From Aeromonas aquatica (lineage in GTDB: Bacteria > Pseudomonadota > Gammaproteobacteria > Enterobacterales > Aeromonadaceae): a stretch of 64,000 nucleotides of DNA. Under the pieces are notes generated by a model. That model did not search any database. It was not told the DNA's origin and saw only the letters and a program-made list of their open reading frames with translations. Position 1 is the stretch's first letter. Every line of letters starts with the position of its first letter. Location: NCBI RefSeq assembly GCF_000764655.1, contig NZ_JRGL01000128.1:1-64000 (forward strand). The letters run 5' to 3'. Made by a program: the position numbers and the translations under genes. Below are positions 27,199 to 36,532 of the stretch, piece by piece.

Positions 27199-28047
27199 TT
27201 ATGCGGCGGCTTTGTCTTTAGCGAGTTGGTCGGCTTGCTCGGTGGCGGCAACACGGTTGCCCGGCACGCAGGGAGCCAATACTTTCACATAGAGCGCGGT
27301 TCCCAGCTGGGCGCCGACGATGGGGCCGAGGATGGGGACCCAGAAGTAGGGGTTGTCACGACCGCCGGTCAGGGCCACATCACCCCAGCCTGCGACGAAG
27401 GCGAACAGCTTGGGACCGAAGTCACGGGCCGGGTTCATGGCGAAGCCGGTCAAGGGGCCGAGGGAGGCGCCGATCACCGCGATCAGGATGCCGATCAGCA
27501 GGGCGGCGGCGAAGCCTTTGGGGGCGCCGTTGTTGTTGTCACCCAGTGCCATGATGCCCAGCATCAGCACGGCGGTGATCACCAGCTCGACCGCGAACGC
27601 CTGCATGTTGGAGAGCAGGGCATTGGGGTAGGTGGAGAAGATGCCGGCGGTGCCGAGGCTCTCGACGCTGCCGCGCACCACGTTGTGGGTCAGCTCCCAC
27701 TGGGTGAACAGGCCGCCGTAGAGGAAGTAGACCAGGGCGGCGGAGCAGAAGGCACCGGCCACCTGGGCGATGATGAAGGGCACAACCTTGCGTTTGTCAA
27801 AGCCGGCGAAGGTCATCAGCGCCAGGGTGACGGCCGGGTTCAGGTGGGCACCTGAAATACCGCCGGTCACATAGATGGCGATGGCGACACCCAGACCCCA
27901 GGTAATGGAGATTTCCCATTGTCCGAAGTTGGCACCGGCCAGCACCAGGGCGGCCACACAACCGACGCCGAAAAATATCAGCAGGCCGGTTCCGATAAAC
28001 TCGGCGATGCACTCGCCAAGCAGGGTATTGGGTCTTTGTATGCTCAT
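27199..28047 (-). CDS. glpF: Glycerol uptake facilitator (aquaglyceroporin)
   Basis: 282 residues, six membrane segments with both NPA half-helices: SGAHLNPAVTLALM and FAMNPARDFGPKL. The GLFTQWELTHNVVRGSVES loop matches GlpF. It conducts glycerol across the inner membrane for GlpK. AAGGAA precedes the ATG. It is the first gene of the glpFK operon, divergent from glpT. Confidence 0.97.
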   Translation of the reverse strand: MSIQRPNTLLGECIAEFIGTGLLIFFGVGCVAALVLAGANFGQWEISITWGLGVAIAIYVTGGISGAHLNPAVTLALMTFAGFDKRKVVPFIIAQVAGAFCSAALVYFLYGGLFTQWELTHNVVRGSVESLGTAGIFSTYPNALLSNMQAFAVELVITAVLMLGIMALGDNNNGAPKGFAAALLIGILIAVIGASLGPLTGFAMNPARDFGPKLFAFVAGWGDVALTGGRDNPYFWVPILGPIVGAQLGTALYVKVLAPCVPGNRVAATEQADQLAKDKAAA

Positions 28048-28536
28048 AACTTGTTATTCCTTATATCCACCCAGAGTAGGTTTGATGTTCCATCTCGTTA
28101 TCGTTCAGTTCCATTTGTTGCGTCCGCAAACGTTTTTTCTTGTTTTTTGAGCCGGCGCAAACGTTATGCTCGTTTGCGCTCGTTCTTGGACGAGAGAGAA
28201 AATAAACCTTCTGTATCAATTCACCATACCCCCGCCACAGGAAATGTGGACAAGATCCCACTCATTGCTAAGAAAATGTGACGAAAAGCAACTTATGTCG
28301 AGCGCGATACCACTAATGGGGTATGTAAAAGCCGTGCTATATAAGGGCTCGCGGCTATTGAGTCCTCACTCATCCGATGACTTTCTCTGTAATAAAACTG
28401 CAATATTTCCGCCTACATCACAGATTGAATGTTCACATGTGAGCACAATAGGCTCGCTTGCGAATCGGGACTCATCTGGTTTGTCTGCACGAACGGGGCA
28501 CCCTCAACCGCCCATAACAACAATAAGGAAGCGAAC
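28048..28536. promoter_or_regulatory. Divergent glpFK/glpT control region
   Basis: About 490 bp without a gene. It holds a perfect dyad GCGCAAACG-N7-CGTTTGCGC (28155-28179), a PurR-box-like GCAAACGTTT (28126-28135), a GlpR-like half site AATGTTC with partial dyad (28428-28449), and AT-rich stretches suitable for promoters. Which regulator uses which site cannot be read directly; control by the GlpR encoded nearby is expected. Confidence 0.6.
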
Positions 28537-29895
28537 ATGCTTAGTCTCTTCAGGCCAGCACCCCACATCGACCGGCTACCCGCCGACAAGGTCGATCCCT
28601 TCTACAAACGCATGCGCTGGCAGGTGTTCTTCGGGATCTTCTTCGGTTATGCCGGCTACTACCTGGTACGCAAAAACTTCAGCCTGGCCATGCCCTATCT
28701 GATCGAGCAGGGCTTCTCCCGCGGCGATCTGGGCCTGGCCCTGTCCGGGGTCTCCATCGCCTACGGTCTGTCCAAGTTCCTGATGGGGAACGTGTCGGAT
28801 CGCTCGAACGCGCGCTACTTCCTCTCCGCCGGCTTGCTGCTGTCGGCCGGTATCATGTTCATGATGGGCACCATGCACTGGGCCACCTCCAGCATCGCCA
28901 TCATGTTTGTGCTCTTGTTCCTGAACGGCTGGGCGCAGGGCATGGGCTGGCCCCCCTGTGGTCGCACCATGGTGCACTGGTGGTCACAGAAAGAGCGTGG
29001 CGAAGTGGTTGCGGTCTGGAACGTGGCCCACAACGTGGGGGGCGGCATGATAGGTCCGCTGTTCATCCTGGGGATGGGCTGGTTCAACGACTGGCGCAGC
29101 GCCTTCTATGTGCCGGCTGCCGCCGCCGCCGCCATCGCGGTGATCGCCTTCTTCGTGATGCGCGATACCCCGCAATCCGTCGGCCTGCCGCCCATCGAGG
29201 AGTACAAGGAAGATTATCCGAAGGATTACAACGAGAGCCACGAGCAGGAGTTCTCTGCCAAGGAGATCTTCGTCAAATACGTGCTGCACAACAAGCTGCT
29301 GTGGTACATCGCCATCGCCAACGCCTTCGTCTACCTCATCCGCTACGGGGTGCTGGACTGGGCGCCGACCTATCTCAAGGAGGCCAAGGACTTCAGCGTT
29401 GACAGCTCCTCCTGGGCTTACTTCCTCTACGAGTGGGCCGGTATTCCGGGCACCCTGCTGTGTGGCTGGATCTCGGACAAGCTGTTCCAGGGTCGCCGTG
29501 CCCCGGCCGGTATCCTGTTCATGGTGCTGGTGACCGTCGCCGTGCTGGTCTACTGGCTCAACCCGGCCGGCAACCCGACCATCGACATGATGGCGCTGGT
29601 GGCCATCGGTTTCCTCATCTACGGCCCCGTCATGCTGATCGGTCTGTATGCGCTGGAGCTGGCACCCAAGAAGGCGGCCGGTACCGCGGCAGGCTTCACC
29701 GGGCTGTTCGGTTACCTGGGTGGCGCCGTGGCGGCCAACGCCATGCTGGGCTACACGGTTGACCACTTCGGCTGGGATGGTGGCTTCATGGTGCTGACCG
29801 CGTCTTGCGTGCTCTCCATCATCTTGCTGGCCATGACCCTCAAGCACGAGAACATTGCCGTCGCGGCCAAGAAAGCGGCTGCCGATAAGGCATAA
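28537..29895 (+). CDS. glpT: Glycerol-3-phosphate:phosphate antiporter
   Basis: 452 residues, 12 membrane segments. The N-terminal [21 protein letters not shown] and [20 protein letters not shown] match GlpT of the organophosphate antiporter family, with the substrate Arg in [19 protein letters not shown] is a further hallmark. It imports G3P in exchange for phosphate. The start at 28537 has AAGGAA upstream. It heads a rightward glpT, glpR, glpD, glpQ series, though terminators lie between. Confidence 0.97.
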   Translation: MLSLFRPAPHIDRLPADKVDPFYKRMRWQVFFGIFFGYAGYYLVRKNFSLAMPYLIEQGFSRGDLGLALSGVSIAYGLSKFLMGNVSDRSNARYFLSAGLLLSAGIMFMMGTMHWATSSIAIMFVLLFLNGWAQGMGWPPCGRTMVHWWSQKERGEVVAVWNVAHNVGGGMIGPLFILGMGWFNDWRSAFYVPAAAAAAIAVIAFFVMRDTPQSVGLPPIEEYKEDYPKDYNESHEQEFSAKEIFVKYVLHNKLLWYIAIANAFVYLIRYGVLDWAPTYLKEAKDFSVDSSSWAYFLYEWAGIPGTLLCGWISDKLFQGRRAPAGILFMVLVTVAVLVYWLNPAGNPTIDMMALVAIGFLIYGPVMLIGLYALELAPKKAAGTAAGFTGLFGYLGGAVAANAMLGYTVDHFGWDGGFMVLTASCVLSIILLAMTLKHENIAVAAKKAAADKA

Positions 29896-29907
29896 AACGT
29901 GATCCTG

Positions 29908-29935
29908 ACCTTATCGATCCCAAAGGGGATAAGGT
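29908..29935 (+). repeat. Inverted repeat just after glpT
   Basis: ACCTTATC and GATAAGGT form a perfect 8-bp outer stem with inner CCC/GGG pairing and an AAA loop, 12 bases after the glpT stop. It lies directly before the T-tailed terminator, making a tandem hairpin. Confidence 0.6.
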
Positions 29936-29945
29936 AAACTCCGAG

Positions 29946-29972
29946 AGGCCCCGCATTGCCGGGGCCTTTTTT
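29946..29972 (+). terminator. Rho-independent terminator after glpT
   Basis: An eight-base GC-rich stem (29946-29953 with 29960-29967) is followed by six T. It separates glpT from glpR, whose GTG start is 24 bases further on. Confidence 0.9.
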
Positions 29973-29995
29973 CGTCCCATCAGCGGAGTGCAAGC

Positions 29996-30754
29996 GTGAA
30001 GCAAACCCAACGACATCTGGAGATCCTGGACGTCCTGACGCGGCAGGGTTTCGTCTCGACCGACGATCTGGTGACCCATTTTGACGTCAGCCCCCAGACC
30101 ATTCGCCGGGATCTGAACGATCTCGCCGAACAGAACAAGATCCGGCGCCATCACGGCGGGGCCTCCCTGCATTCGAGTACCGTCAACACCGCCTACAGCG
30201 CCCGCAAGGTGATGCAACTCAAGGAGAAAGAGCGCATCGCCCGCGAGGTCGTCGCCCACATTCCCGATGGCTCCTCCCTCTTCATCGACATCGGCACCAC
30301 CACCGAAGCCATCGCCCGCGCCCTGCTCGATCACCGCGAACTGCGCATCGTCACCAACAACCTGAACGTCGCCAGCATCCTCACCGCCAAGGATGACTTC
30401 ACCGTCATCATCGCCGGTGGCGAGATCCGCAACCGGGATGGCGGCATTGTCGGGGAGGCGACCCGCGACTTCATCGGCCAGTTCCGCATGGACTATGGCG
30501 TCATTGGCATCTCGGGCATCGACAACGACGGCTCCCTGCTCGATTTCGATTACCACGAGGTGAAGATCGCCCAGGCCATCATGGCCCACTCCCGCCAGGT
30601 GTTCCTGGCCGCCGACCACACCAAGTTCGGCCGCAATGCCATGGTCAACCTCGGCAATATCAACCAGATCCACGCCCTGTTCACCGATCAGGAGCCGCCG
30701 GAGCGGCTGCTGCGGCTGATGTCCCAGCACCAGATAGAATGCCACATCTGCTGA
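29996..30754 (+). CDS. glpR: DeoR-family glycerol-3-phosphate regulon repressor
   Basis: 252 residues beginning from GTG with MKQTQRHLEILDVLTRQG and a DeoR HTH (DDLVTHFDVSPQTIRRDLNDL). The sugar-phosphate-sensing domain includes IGTTTEAIARAL and FLAADHTKFGRNAMV. It is very similar to E. coli GlpR, which represses glp genes and is released by G3P. CGGAG lies upstream. In E. coli the gene lies next to glpD in a different order; here it sits between glpT and glpD. Confidence 0.95.
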   Translation: MKQTQRHLEILDVLTRQGFVSTDDLVTHFDVSPQTIRRDLNDLAEQNKIRRHHGGASLHSSTVNTAYSARKVMQLKEKERIAREVVAHIPDGSSLFIDIGTTTEAIARALLDHRELRIVTNNLNVASILTAKDDFTVIIAGGEIRNRDGGIVGEATRDFIGQFRMDYGVIGISGIDNDGSLLDFDYHEVKIAQAIMAHSRQVFLAADHTKFGRNAMVNLGNINQIHALFTDQEPPERLLRLMSQHQIECHIC

Positions 30755-30780
30755 TAACCCCTTAACCCGCACCGGCATCA

Positions 30781-30811
30781 GGCCGCCGCGCTGGCGGCCG
30801 CTTCTTTTCTT
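30781..30811 (+). terminator. Terminator after glpR
   Basis: GGCCGCC/GGCGGCC stem (30781-30787 with 30793-30799) followed by a T-rich stretch, 27 bases after the stop. Confidence 0.65.
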
Positions 30812-30973
30812 CCATATTCCTGTTTCCATCCTCTCTACCCGCGCCGCGGGTCAGCCCCGGCATCTCCCCTGTCTCGCACCCTGTGCGCGCCGCATCCCTT
30901 CCTGGCTATTCCGTCACCGACTGGCAGCATTTTTAGCATTGTCGGAACAATCCCGATCACATTCTCATCATAA

Positions 30974-31014
30974 AATGTTCGTTTATCATTTTTTCATGTT
31001 CTAATATGAGCGAA
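30974..31014. promoter_or_regulatory. GlpR-like operator region upstream of glpD
   Basis: AATGTTCGTT (30974-30983) matches one half of the GlpR consensus exactly. A second ATGTTC-containing segment (30995-31014) follows, and the start codon region carries GCGAACATT. These repeated half sites lie just before glpD and suggest GlpR control. Confidence 0.5.
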
Positions 31015-31062
31015 ATAAAACATTGCCCACATGGCAAACACAAAATAAGAAAGTAGGTGAAC

Positions 31063-32550
31063 ATGAGCGAACATTATGATCTGGTCGTCGTCGGCGGCGG
31101 CATCAACGGGGTCGGCATCGCGGCGGATGCGGCGGGGCGGGGGCTGAAGGTGGCGTTGTTCGAGGCACAGGATCTCGCCTCGGCCACCTCTTCCAACTCC
31201 AGCAAGCTGATCCACGGTGGCCTGCGCTACCTCGAACACTACGAATTCCGGTTGGTGAAGGAGGCGTTGGCGGAGCGGGAGGTGCTGCTCGGCATGGCGC
31301 CGCACATCGCCCGTCCCATGCGTTTTCGCTTGCCGCACCGCCCGCACCTGCGCCCGGCCTGGATGATCCGTGCCGGCCTCTTCCTCTATGACAACCTGGC
31401 CAAGCGCGACAGGCTCAAGGGCAGCTGCGGTCTGCGCTTCCTGCCGCAAGACGGCCTCAAGAGCGGCATCAACAAGGGCTTCGAATACTCGGACGCCTGG
31501 GTCGACGACGCCCGCCTGGTGGTGCTCAACGCCATGATGGCCCGCGACAAGGGCGCCGAGGTGCAGACCCGCACCCGCTGCATCAAGGCAGTGCGTGGCT
31601 CCAAGCACTGGACCCTGACCCTGGAGCGGGAAGGGGGCGAGCAGTTCACCGTCACCTGCCGTGGCCTGGTCAATGCGGCCGGGCCCTGGGTCAAGACCTT
31701 CTATGACGAGAGCCTGCACGAGAAATCTCCGCGTGGCATCCGCCTCATCAAGGGCAGCCACATCATAGTGCCGCGCATCCATGAGCGCGAAGAGGCCTAT
31801 ATCCTGCAAAACGAGGACAACCGCATCGTCTTCGTCATCCCCTATCAGCAGGATTACTCCCTGATCGGCACCACGGACGTGGAACACAAGGGCGATCCGC
31901 GGGAGGCGAAGATCAGCGCCGCCGAGGTGGATTACCTGTGCAAGGTGGTCAACGCCCACTTCACCCGCCAGATTGCGCCCTCCGAGGTGATCTGGACCTA
32001 TGCGGGGGTGCGCCCGCTCTGCGATGACGAGTCTGACTCACCCCAGGCGGTGACCCGCGACTACACCCTCGAACTGTCCGGTGAATCCGATGGGGCGCCG
32101 CTCTTGTCGGTGTTTGGCGGCAAGCTCACCACCTACCGCAAGCTGGCCCAGGCCGCCTGCAACAAGCTCAAGCCCTGGTTCAGCCAGATGGGGGATGACT
32201 GGACCGCCAGCAGCCGTCTGCCCGGTGGCGAGTTCGACTGCTCCACCACAGAGCTGGCCCGCGCCTACCTGCTCGAATTCGACTGGCTGGATGAGCGCAG
32301 CGCCCGCCGCATCGCCGAGGCCTATGGCAGTCATGCCCGTCTCTGGTTGCACGAGGAGCGCGGCCAACACTTTGGTGCCGGGCTGTACGAGTCGGAAGTG
32401 CGCTATCTGATGAGCCGCGAGTGGGCCCATTCGATGGAAGACATACTGTGGCGCCGCAGCAAGCTGGGGCTGCGCCTCTCCGATACCGAACAGCAGCAAC
32501 TGCACGCCTGGCTGGAGCAACACCATCACGCCCTGCCCAAGGCAAGCTGA
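31063..32550 (+). CDS. glpD: Aerobic glycerol-3-phosphate dehydrogenase
   Basis: 495 residues. FAD-binding YDLVVVGGGINGVGIAADAAGRG at the start (opening seen as VVVGGGINGVG), SSKLIHGGLRYLEHYEFRLV, and TTDVEHKGDP are GlpD hallmarks. It is an inner-membrane-associated enzyme that oxidises G3P to dihydroxyacetone phosphate, passing electrons to ubiquinone. The ATG at 31063 is chosen with AGGTG just upstream; a GTG two codons earlier is also possible. Likely GlpR-controlled. Confidence 0.97.
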   Translation: MSEHYDLVVVGGGINGVGIAADAAGRGLKVALFEAQDLASATSSNSSKLIHGGLRYLEHYEFRLVKEALAEREVLLGMAPHIARPMRFRLPHRPHLRPAWMIRAGLFLYDNLAKRDRLKGSCGLRFLPQDGLKSGINKGFEYSDAWVDDARLVVLNAMMARDKGAEVQTRTRCIKAVRGSKHWTLTLEREGGEQFTVTCRGLVNAAGPWVKTFYDESLHEKSPRGIRLIKGSHIIVPRIHEREEAYILQNEDNRIVFVIPYQQDYSLIGTTDVEHKGDPREAKISAAEVDYLCKVVNAHFTRQIAPSEVIWTYAGVRPLCDDESDSPQAVTRDYTLELSGESDGAPLLSVFGGKLTTYRKLAQAACNKLKPWFSQMGDDWTASSRLPGGEFDCSTTELARAYLLEFDWLDERSARRIAEAYGSHARLWLHEERGQHFGAGLYESEVRYLMSREWAHSMEDILWRRSKLGLRLSDTEQQQLHAWLEQHHHALPKAS

Positions 32551-32556
32551 TGACAA

Positions 32557-32580
32557 GGCGGGCGGCCTTTGCCGCCCGCC
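32557..32580 (+). terminator. Hairpin between glpD and glpQ
   Basis: A ten-base all-GC stem (32557-32566 with 32571-32580) has a CTTT loop, six bases after the glpD stop. No T run follows, so it may stabilise or attenuate rather than end the transcript. Confidence 0.55.
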
Positions 32581-32639
32581 GATAAACTGCAATAAACCTC
32601 TGCTATAACAACTACCTACAATAACAAAGAGCCGTTTTT

Positions 32640-33719
32640 ATGAAACAACCTCACCTCTCCCTGGTGGCCCTTGGCCTCGGGGCTGCCCTCGCCTTGCCCG
32701 CCCTGGCCGCCGACGAAGGCAAGATAGTGATCGCCCATCGCGGCGCCTCCGGTTACCTGCCCGAACACACCCTGGCGTCCAAGGCGCTGGCCTACGGCAT
32801 GGGGGCCGATTATCTGGAGCAGGATCTGGTGATGACCAAGGATGACCAGCTGGTGGTGATGCACGATCACTTCCTCGACGGCATCACAGACGTGGCCGAG
32901 CGCTTCCCCGGCCGGGCTCGCCCGGATGGTCGCTACTATGTGGTGGACTTCACCCTGGCCGAGGTGCGTTCATTGCGTATGACGGAGCCGTTCCAGCTGG
33001 TGGATGGCAAGCAGGTGCCCGTCTATCCGGCCCGCTTCCCGCTCTGGCAATCCCGCTTCGAGATCCACACCTTCCAGGAAGAGATCGAGATGATCCAGGG
33101 GCTCAACAAGAGCACCGGCAACAACATCGGCATCTACCCGGAGATCAAGGCCCCCTGGCTGTTCCGCCACGAGGGCAAGGACATCTCCAGCGCCGTGCTC
33201 AAGGTGCTCAAGCAGTACGGCTACACCAATAAAGAGAGCAAGATCTACCTGCAGAGCTTCGATGCCGACGAGCTCAAGCGCATCGACACCGAGCTGATGC
33301 CTGCCTTAGGGATGGACTTGAAGCTGGTGCAGCTGATGGCCGAGACCGACTGGAATGAGACCATGGTCTACGATGCCAAGGGCAAGGCGACCCCCTACGA
33401 CTACGACTGGATGTTCAAGCCGGGGGCCATGAAGACGATCGCCGGCTACGCCGACGGCATAGGCCCCTGGAAGCCGATGATAGTCACCGAGCCGGGCACC
33501 CCGGGCAAGCCGGTGTTCACCGGCATGGTCAAGGAGGCCCACGCCGCCGGCCTCAAAGTGCATCCCTATACCTTCCGCCAGGATCAGGGGCAGATCCCGG
33601 CCTATGCGAAAGACTTCACCGACCTGCTCAACATCTTCCTCTATCAGGCCGATGTGGACGGGGTGTTCAGCGATTTCCCGGACAAGGCGGTGGCGGTCAT
33701 CAAGGCCCACGGCAAATAA
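32640..33719 (+). CDS. glpQ: Periplasmic glycerophosphodiester phosphodiesterase
   Basis: 359 residues with a signal peptide (MKQPHLSLVALGLGAALALPALA). GDPD motifs: IAHRGASGYLPEHTLASK with catalytic His/Arg/Glu, YLEQDLVMTKDDQLVVMHD with the second His, and PEIKAPWLFRHEG. It cleaves glycerophosphodiesters in the periplasm to G3P, which GlpT imports. The ATG has only a weak GAG site. It may be transcribed from glpD through the hairpin. Confidence 0.96.
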   Translation: MKQPHLSLVALGLGAALALPALAADEGKIVIAHRGASGYLPEHTLASKALAYGMGADYLEQDLVMTKDDQLVVMHDHFLDGITDVAERFPGRARPDGRYYVVDFTLAEVRSLRMTEPFQLVDGKQVPVYPARFPLWQSRFEIHTFQEEIEMIQGLNKSTGNNIGIYPEIKAPWLFRHEGKDISSAVLKVLKQYGYTNKESKIYLQSFDADELKRIDTELMPALGMDLKLVQLMAETDWNETMVYDAKGKATPYDYDWMFKPGAMKTIAGYADGIGPWKPMIVTEPGTPGKPVFTGMVKEAHAAGLKVHPYTFRQDQGQIPAYAKDFTDLLNIFLYQADVDGVFSDFPDKAVAVIKAHGK

Positions 33720-33744
33720 TAAAAGAAGAGCAACACGGGAACGC

Positions 33745-33771
33745 AAGCGGGGCCAGGTGCCCCGCTTTTTT
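33745..33771 (+). terminator. Terminator after glpQ
   Basis: An AAGCGGGGC/GCCCCGCTT-type stem (33745-33753 with 33759-33767) with a five-base loop and continuing T run, 25 bases after the stop. Confidence 0.88.
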
Positions 33772-33830
33772 ATGCCCGAGAGAGAAACAAGAAGGGAACC
33801 AGTCGTCTGGACTCATGCGAATGACTTTGT

Positions 33831-33848
33831 TGTAAATTAAAATTTACG
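33831..33848. promoter_or_regulatory. TyrR-box-like sequence, distal
   Basis: TGTAAATTAAAATTTACG differs from the TyrR consensus TGTAAA-N6-TTTACA at only one defined base. It lies about 220 bp upstream of aroF. Confidence 0.6.
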
Positions 33849-34010
33849 ATATTTTGTTCTTTGGGGATTATGGACGCCCGATTTTATGGCTGCCGAGGTC
33901 AATAATCTGGTCATTTATTCACCTGCTGAGCCATTGCACCGCTGATTTCACTTGATTGTTTGTTTTTCCTTGGTAAGGTGAGGGCGGTTGCGTAACAAAG
34001 TGCTGACTTG

Positions 34011-34028
34011 TGTAAACAATAAAATACA
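34011..34028. promoter_or_regulatory. TyrR-box-like sequence, proximal
   Basis: TGTAAACAATAAAATACA fits TGTAAA-N6-TTTACA with the second half imperfect. It lies 42 bases before the aroF ATG, where it could overlap the promoter or transcript start. Confidence 0.5.
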
Positions 34029-34069
34029 CCCGGCGCGATTGGCTTAAATACAGTAGAGAGAATGAGAAA

Positions 34070-35143
34070 ATGCAGAGAGACCCCCTGAACAACATCCATA
34101 TCCAGTCCGAACAAGTGATGATCACGCCTGCCCAGCTCAAGGAGAAGTTACCCATCTCCGAGCGTGCGCTGGCCTTCGTGCAAGGGGCTCGCACCACCAT
34201 CGCCGACATCATCCACCGTCGTGATCACCGTCTGCTGGTGATCTGTGGACCCTGCTCCATTCACGACATGGACGCCGCCAAAGAGTACGCAACCAGACTC
34301 AAAGCGCTGCATGATGCCTACCAGGACTCTCTCTACATTGTCATGCGGGTCTACTTTGAGAAGCCACGCACCACGGTCGGCTGGAAGGGCTTTATCAACG
34401 ATCCTAACCTCGATGGCACCTTTGACGTGGAGCTGGGGCTGCACCGCGCCCGCGAGCTGCTCTGCTGGCTCGCCGAGCTGGAGCTGCCACTCGCGACCGA
34501 GGCACTCGACCCTATCAGCCCGCAATACCTGGCGGAGCTGTTCTCCTGGTCGGCCATCGGCGCCCGTACCACCGAATCCCAGACCCACAGGGAGATGGCC
34601 TCCGGCCTCTCCATGCCGGTTGGCTTCAAGAACGGCACCGACGGCAACCTCGGCACCGCCATCAACGCACTGCAGGCGGCCTCCAGCCCCCATGCCTTCA
34701 TGGGCATCAACCAGCAGGGTCAGGTCGCGCTGCTGCAGACCCAGGGCAACCCGGATGGCCACGTGATCCTGCGCGGTGGCAAGCACCCGAACTACGATTC
34801 GGTCAATGTTTCCCTGGCGGAAGAGGCGTTGGAGAAGGCGGGTCTGCTGCCCGGCCTGGTGGTGGATTGCAGCCACGGCAACTCCAGCAAGGATCACCGC
34901 CTGCAACCCAAGGTGGCGGACAACGTCATCCACCAGATCCAGGAGGGCAACCGCTCCATCATAGGGGTGATGCTCGAATCCAATCTGCTGGAGGGCAACC
35001 AGTCCAGCGAGCAGCCCAAGGAGCAGATGCGCTACGGGGTCTCCATCACCGATGCCTGCATCGACTGGGACACCACCGCCGACTTGCTGGCCCGCTGCCA
35101 TCGTCAGCTGGCGGCGCCGCTTCAGGGCAGAACTGCGTCTTAA
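34070..35143 (+). CDS. aroF: 3-deoxy-7-phosphoheptulonate synthase, Tyr-sensitive type
   Basis: 357 residues. The class I DAHP synthase core is clear: LLVICGPCSIHD, MRVYFEKPRTTVGWKG, GARTTESQTHREMASG and VDCSHGNSSKDH. The start MQRDPLNNIHI and general sequence are closer to E. coli AroF (MQKDALNNVHI) than to AroG or AroH. It condenses PEP and erythrose-4-phosphate at the entry to aromatic synthesis and is probably tyrosine-inhibited. It is upstream of tyrA as in E. coli, with TyrR-like boxes before it. Confidence 0.95.
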   Translation: MQRDPLNNIHIQSEQVMITPAQLKEKLPISERALAFVQGARTTIADIIHRRDHRLLVICGPCSIHDMDAAKEYATRLKALHDAYQDSLYIVMRVYFEKPRTTVGWKGFINDPNLDGTFDVELGLHRARELLCWLAELELPLATEALDPISPQYLAELFSWSAIGARTTESQTHREMASGLSMPVGFKNGTDGNLGTAINALQAASSPHAFMGINQQGQVALLQTQGNPDGHVILRGGKHPNYDSVNVSLAEEALEKAGLLPGLVVDCSHGNSSKDHRLQPKVADNVIHQIQEGNRSIIGVMLESNLLEGNQSSEQPKEQMRYGVSITDACIDWDTTADLLARCHRQLAAPLQGRTAS

Positions 35144-35169
35144 GCCGTGGTATCTTGTCATCATCTGGA

Positions 35170-35208
35170 GCAGGAGGGCGCCACGGCCAACGGCGGTGGC
35201 GCCCTCCT
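35170..35208 (+). repeat. Long hairpin between aroF and tyrA
   Basis: A perfect 14-bp GC-rich stem (35170-35183 with 35195-35208) with an 11-base loop. No T run follows, so it is more likely an intercistronic stabiliser or attenuator than a full terminator. Confidence 0.65.
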
Positions 35209-35272
35209 GACATCTGTTGCAATCGATTGAATCACAAGGCGTCGCCGCCAGCGGCGCCAGCAAGGATTGGAC

Positions 35273-36412
35273 ATGGCCGAAGAATTGAATGCCCTCAGGG
35301 ACAAGATTGATGCGGTGGACAGGCAGTTGATCGATCTGTTCGCCGAGCGCCTGGCCCTGGTGGGGGAAGTGGGGGAAGTGAAGAGCCGGCACGGCCTGCC
35401 CATCTATGCGCCGGATCGGGAGGCGAGCATGCTGGCCCGCCGCCGCGCCGAGGCAGAGTCCCTCGGGGTGCCGGGGGATCTCATCGAGGACGTGCTGCGC
35501 CGTGTGATGCGCGAGTCCTATATCCTGGAATCGGCAAGCGACAAGGAACACCACTTCAAGTGCATGAAGCCGACCCTCGGCAAGGTGGTGATCATCGGCG
35601 GTCAGGGCCAGCTCGGCCGGCTGTTCGGTCAGCTGTTCAGCCTGTCGGGTTACAGAGTCGAGAGCCTGGAGCAGGCCGATTGGCCGCGGGCGGACGCCAT
35701 CCTGGCCGGGGCCGGGCTGGTGATGGTGGCGGTGCCCATCGATGTCACCTGCCAGATCATCGACCGGCTCGGTGCGTTGCCCGAGGATTGCCTGCTGGTG
35801 GATGTCACCAGCGTGAAGGCACAGCCGCTGTCACACATGCTGGCGGTGCACAAGGGGCCGGTCCTCGGGCTGCACCCCATGTTCGGGCCGGACGTGGCGA
35901 GCCTCGCCAAGCAGGTGATCGTCTGCTGCCAGGGCCGGGACCCGGCAGCCAGCCAGTGGCTGCTGGATCAGATGACCATCTGGGGCGCGCGGCTGCAACA
36001 GGTGGAGGCCAAAGCCCACGACGAGGCCATGACCTTCATCCAGGCGCTGCGCCACTTCGCGACCTTCGCCTACGGCTGGCACCTCTCCCGGGAGCAGGCC
36101 AACCTGGATCGGCTGCTGACTCTGAGTTCCCCCATCTACCGGCTGGAGCTCGCCATGGTGGGACGGCTGTTTGCCCAGGATCCGCACCTCTATGCCGACA
36201 TCATACTGTCGTCACCGGAGAACCTGGCGATGATCCGCCGCTACTACCAGAACTTCGGCGAGGTGCTGGGGATATTGGAGCAGGGGGACAGGGCGGGTTT
36301 CATCGATGCCTTCGAACAGGTCTCCGGCTTCTTCGGCGAGCGGGCGGACGAGTTCCTGCGCGAGAGCCGCATGTTGCTGGCCCAGGCCAACGACCGCCGA
36401 CAACACGGCTGA
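35273..36412 (+). CDS. tyrA: Bifunctional chorismate mutase/prephenate dehydrogenase
   Basis: 379 residues. The N-terminal chorismate mutase helix bundle ([20 protein letters not shown], with the catalytic Arg and Lys region [11 protein letters not shown]) is followed by a TyrA dehydrogenase domain with the nucleotide-binding [18 protein letters not shown] and [10 protein letters not shown]. The ATG at 35273 has AAGGA upstream; a TTG two codons earlier is less likely. It converts chorismate via prephenate to 4-hydroxyphenylpyruvate with NAD+. Operon with aroF. Confidence 0.97.
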   Translation: MAEELNALRDKIDAVDRQLIDLFAERLALVGEVGEVKSRHGLPIYAPDREASMLARRRAEAESLGVPGDLIEDVLRRVMRESYILESASDKEHHFKCMKPTLGKVVIIGGQGQLGRLFGQLFSLSGYRVESLEQADWPRADAILAGAGLVMVAVPIDVTCQIIDRLGALPEDCLLVDVTSVKAQPLSHMLAVHKGPVLGLHPMFGPDVASLAKQVIVCCQGRDPAASQWLLDQMTIWGARLQQVEAKAHDEAMTFIQALRHFATFAYGWHLSREQANLDRLLTLSSPIYRLELAMVGRLFAQDPHLYADIILSSPENLAMIRRYYQNFGEVLGILEQGDRAGFIDAFEQVSGFFGERADEFLRESRMLLAQANDRRQHG

Positions 36413-36431
36413 GGTTAGAACTCATCCATAC

Positions 36432-36456
36432 AAAAGGGGCCATCAGGCCCCTTTTT
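36432..36456 (+). terminator. Terminator after tyrA
   Basis: A ten-base stem (36432-36441 with 36446-36455) with an ATCA loop and a T run, 19 bases after the stop. It may also serve the convergent hdfR gene. Confidence 0.88.
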
Positions 36457-36532
36457 CGTTGCGGTTACGCTGCTTTGTGCAAACCCGGTAGAGAAATACG
36501 CAGGTAAAATGCCATCCAGGCAGCTGCTTGCT

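Noticed and set aside
28428-28449. CRP-site reading of TTCACATGTGAG upstream of glpT
   Set aside because: The half sites TGTGA and TCACA are in the inverted order (TCACA-TGTGA), so it does not fit the CRP consensus; kept only as a GlpR-like partial dyad.
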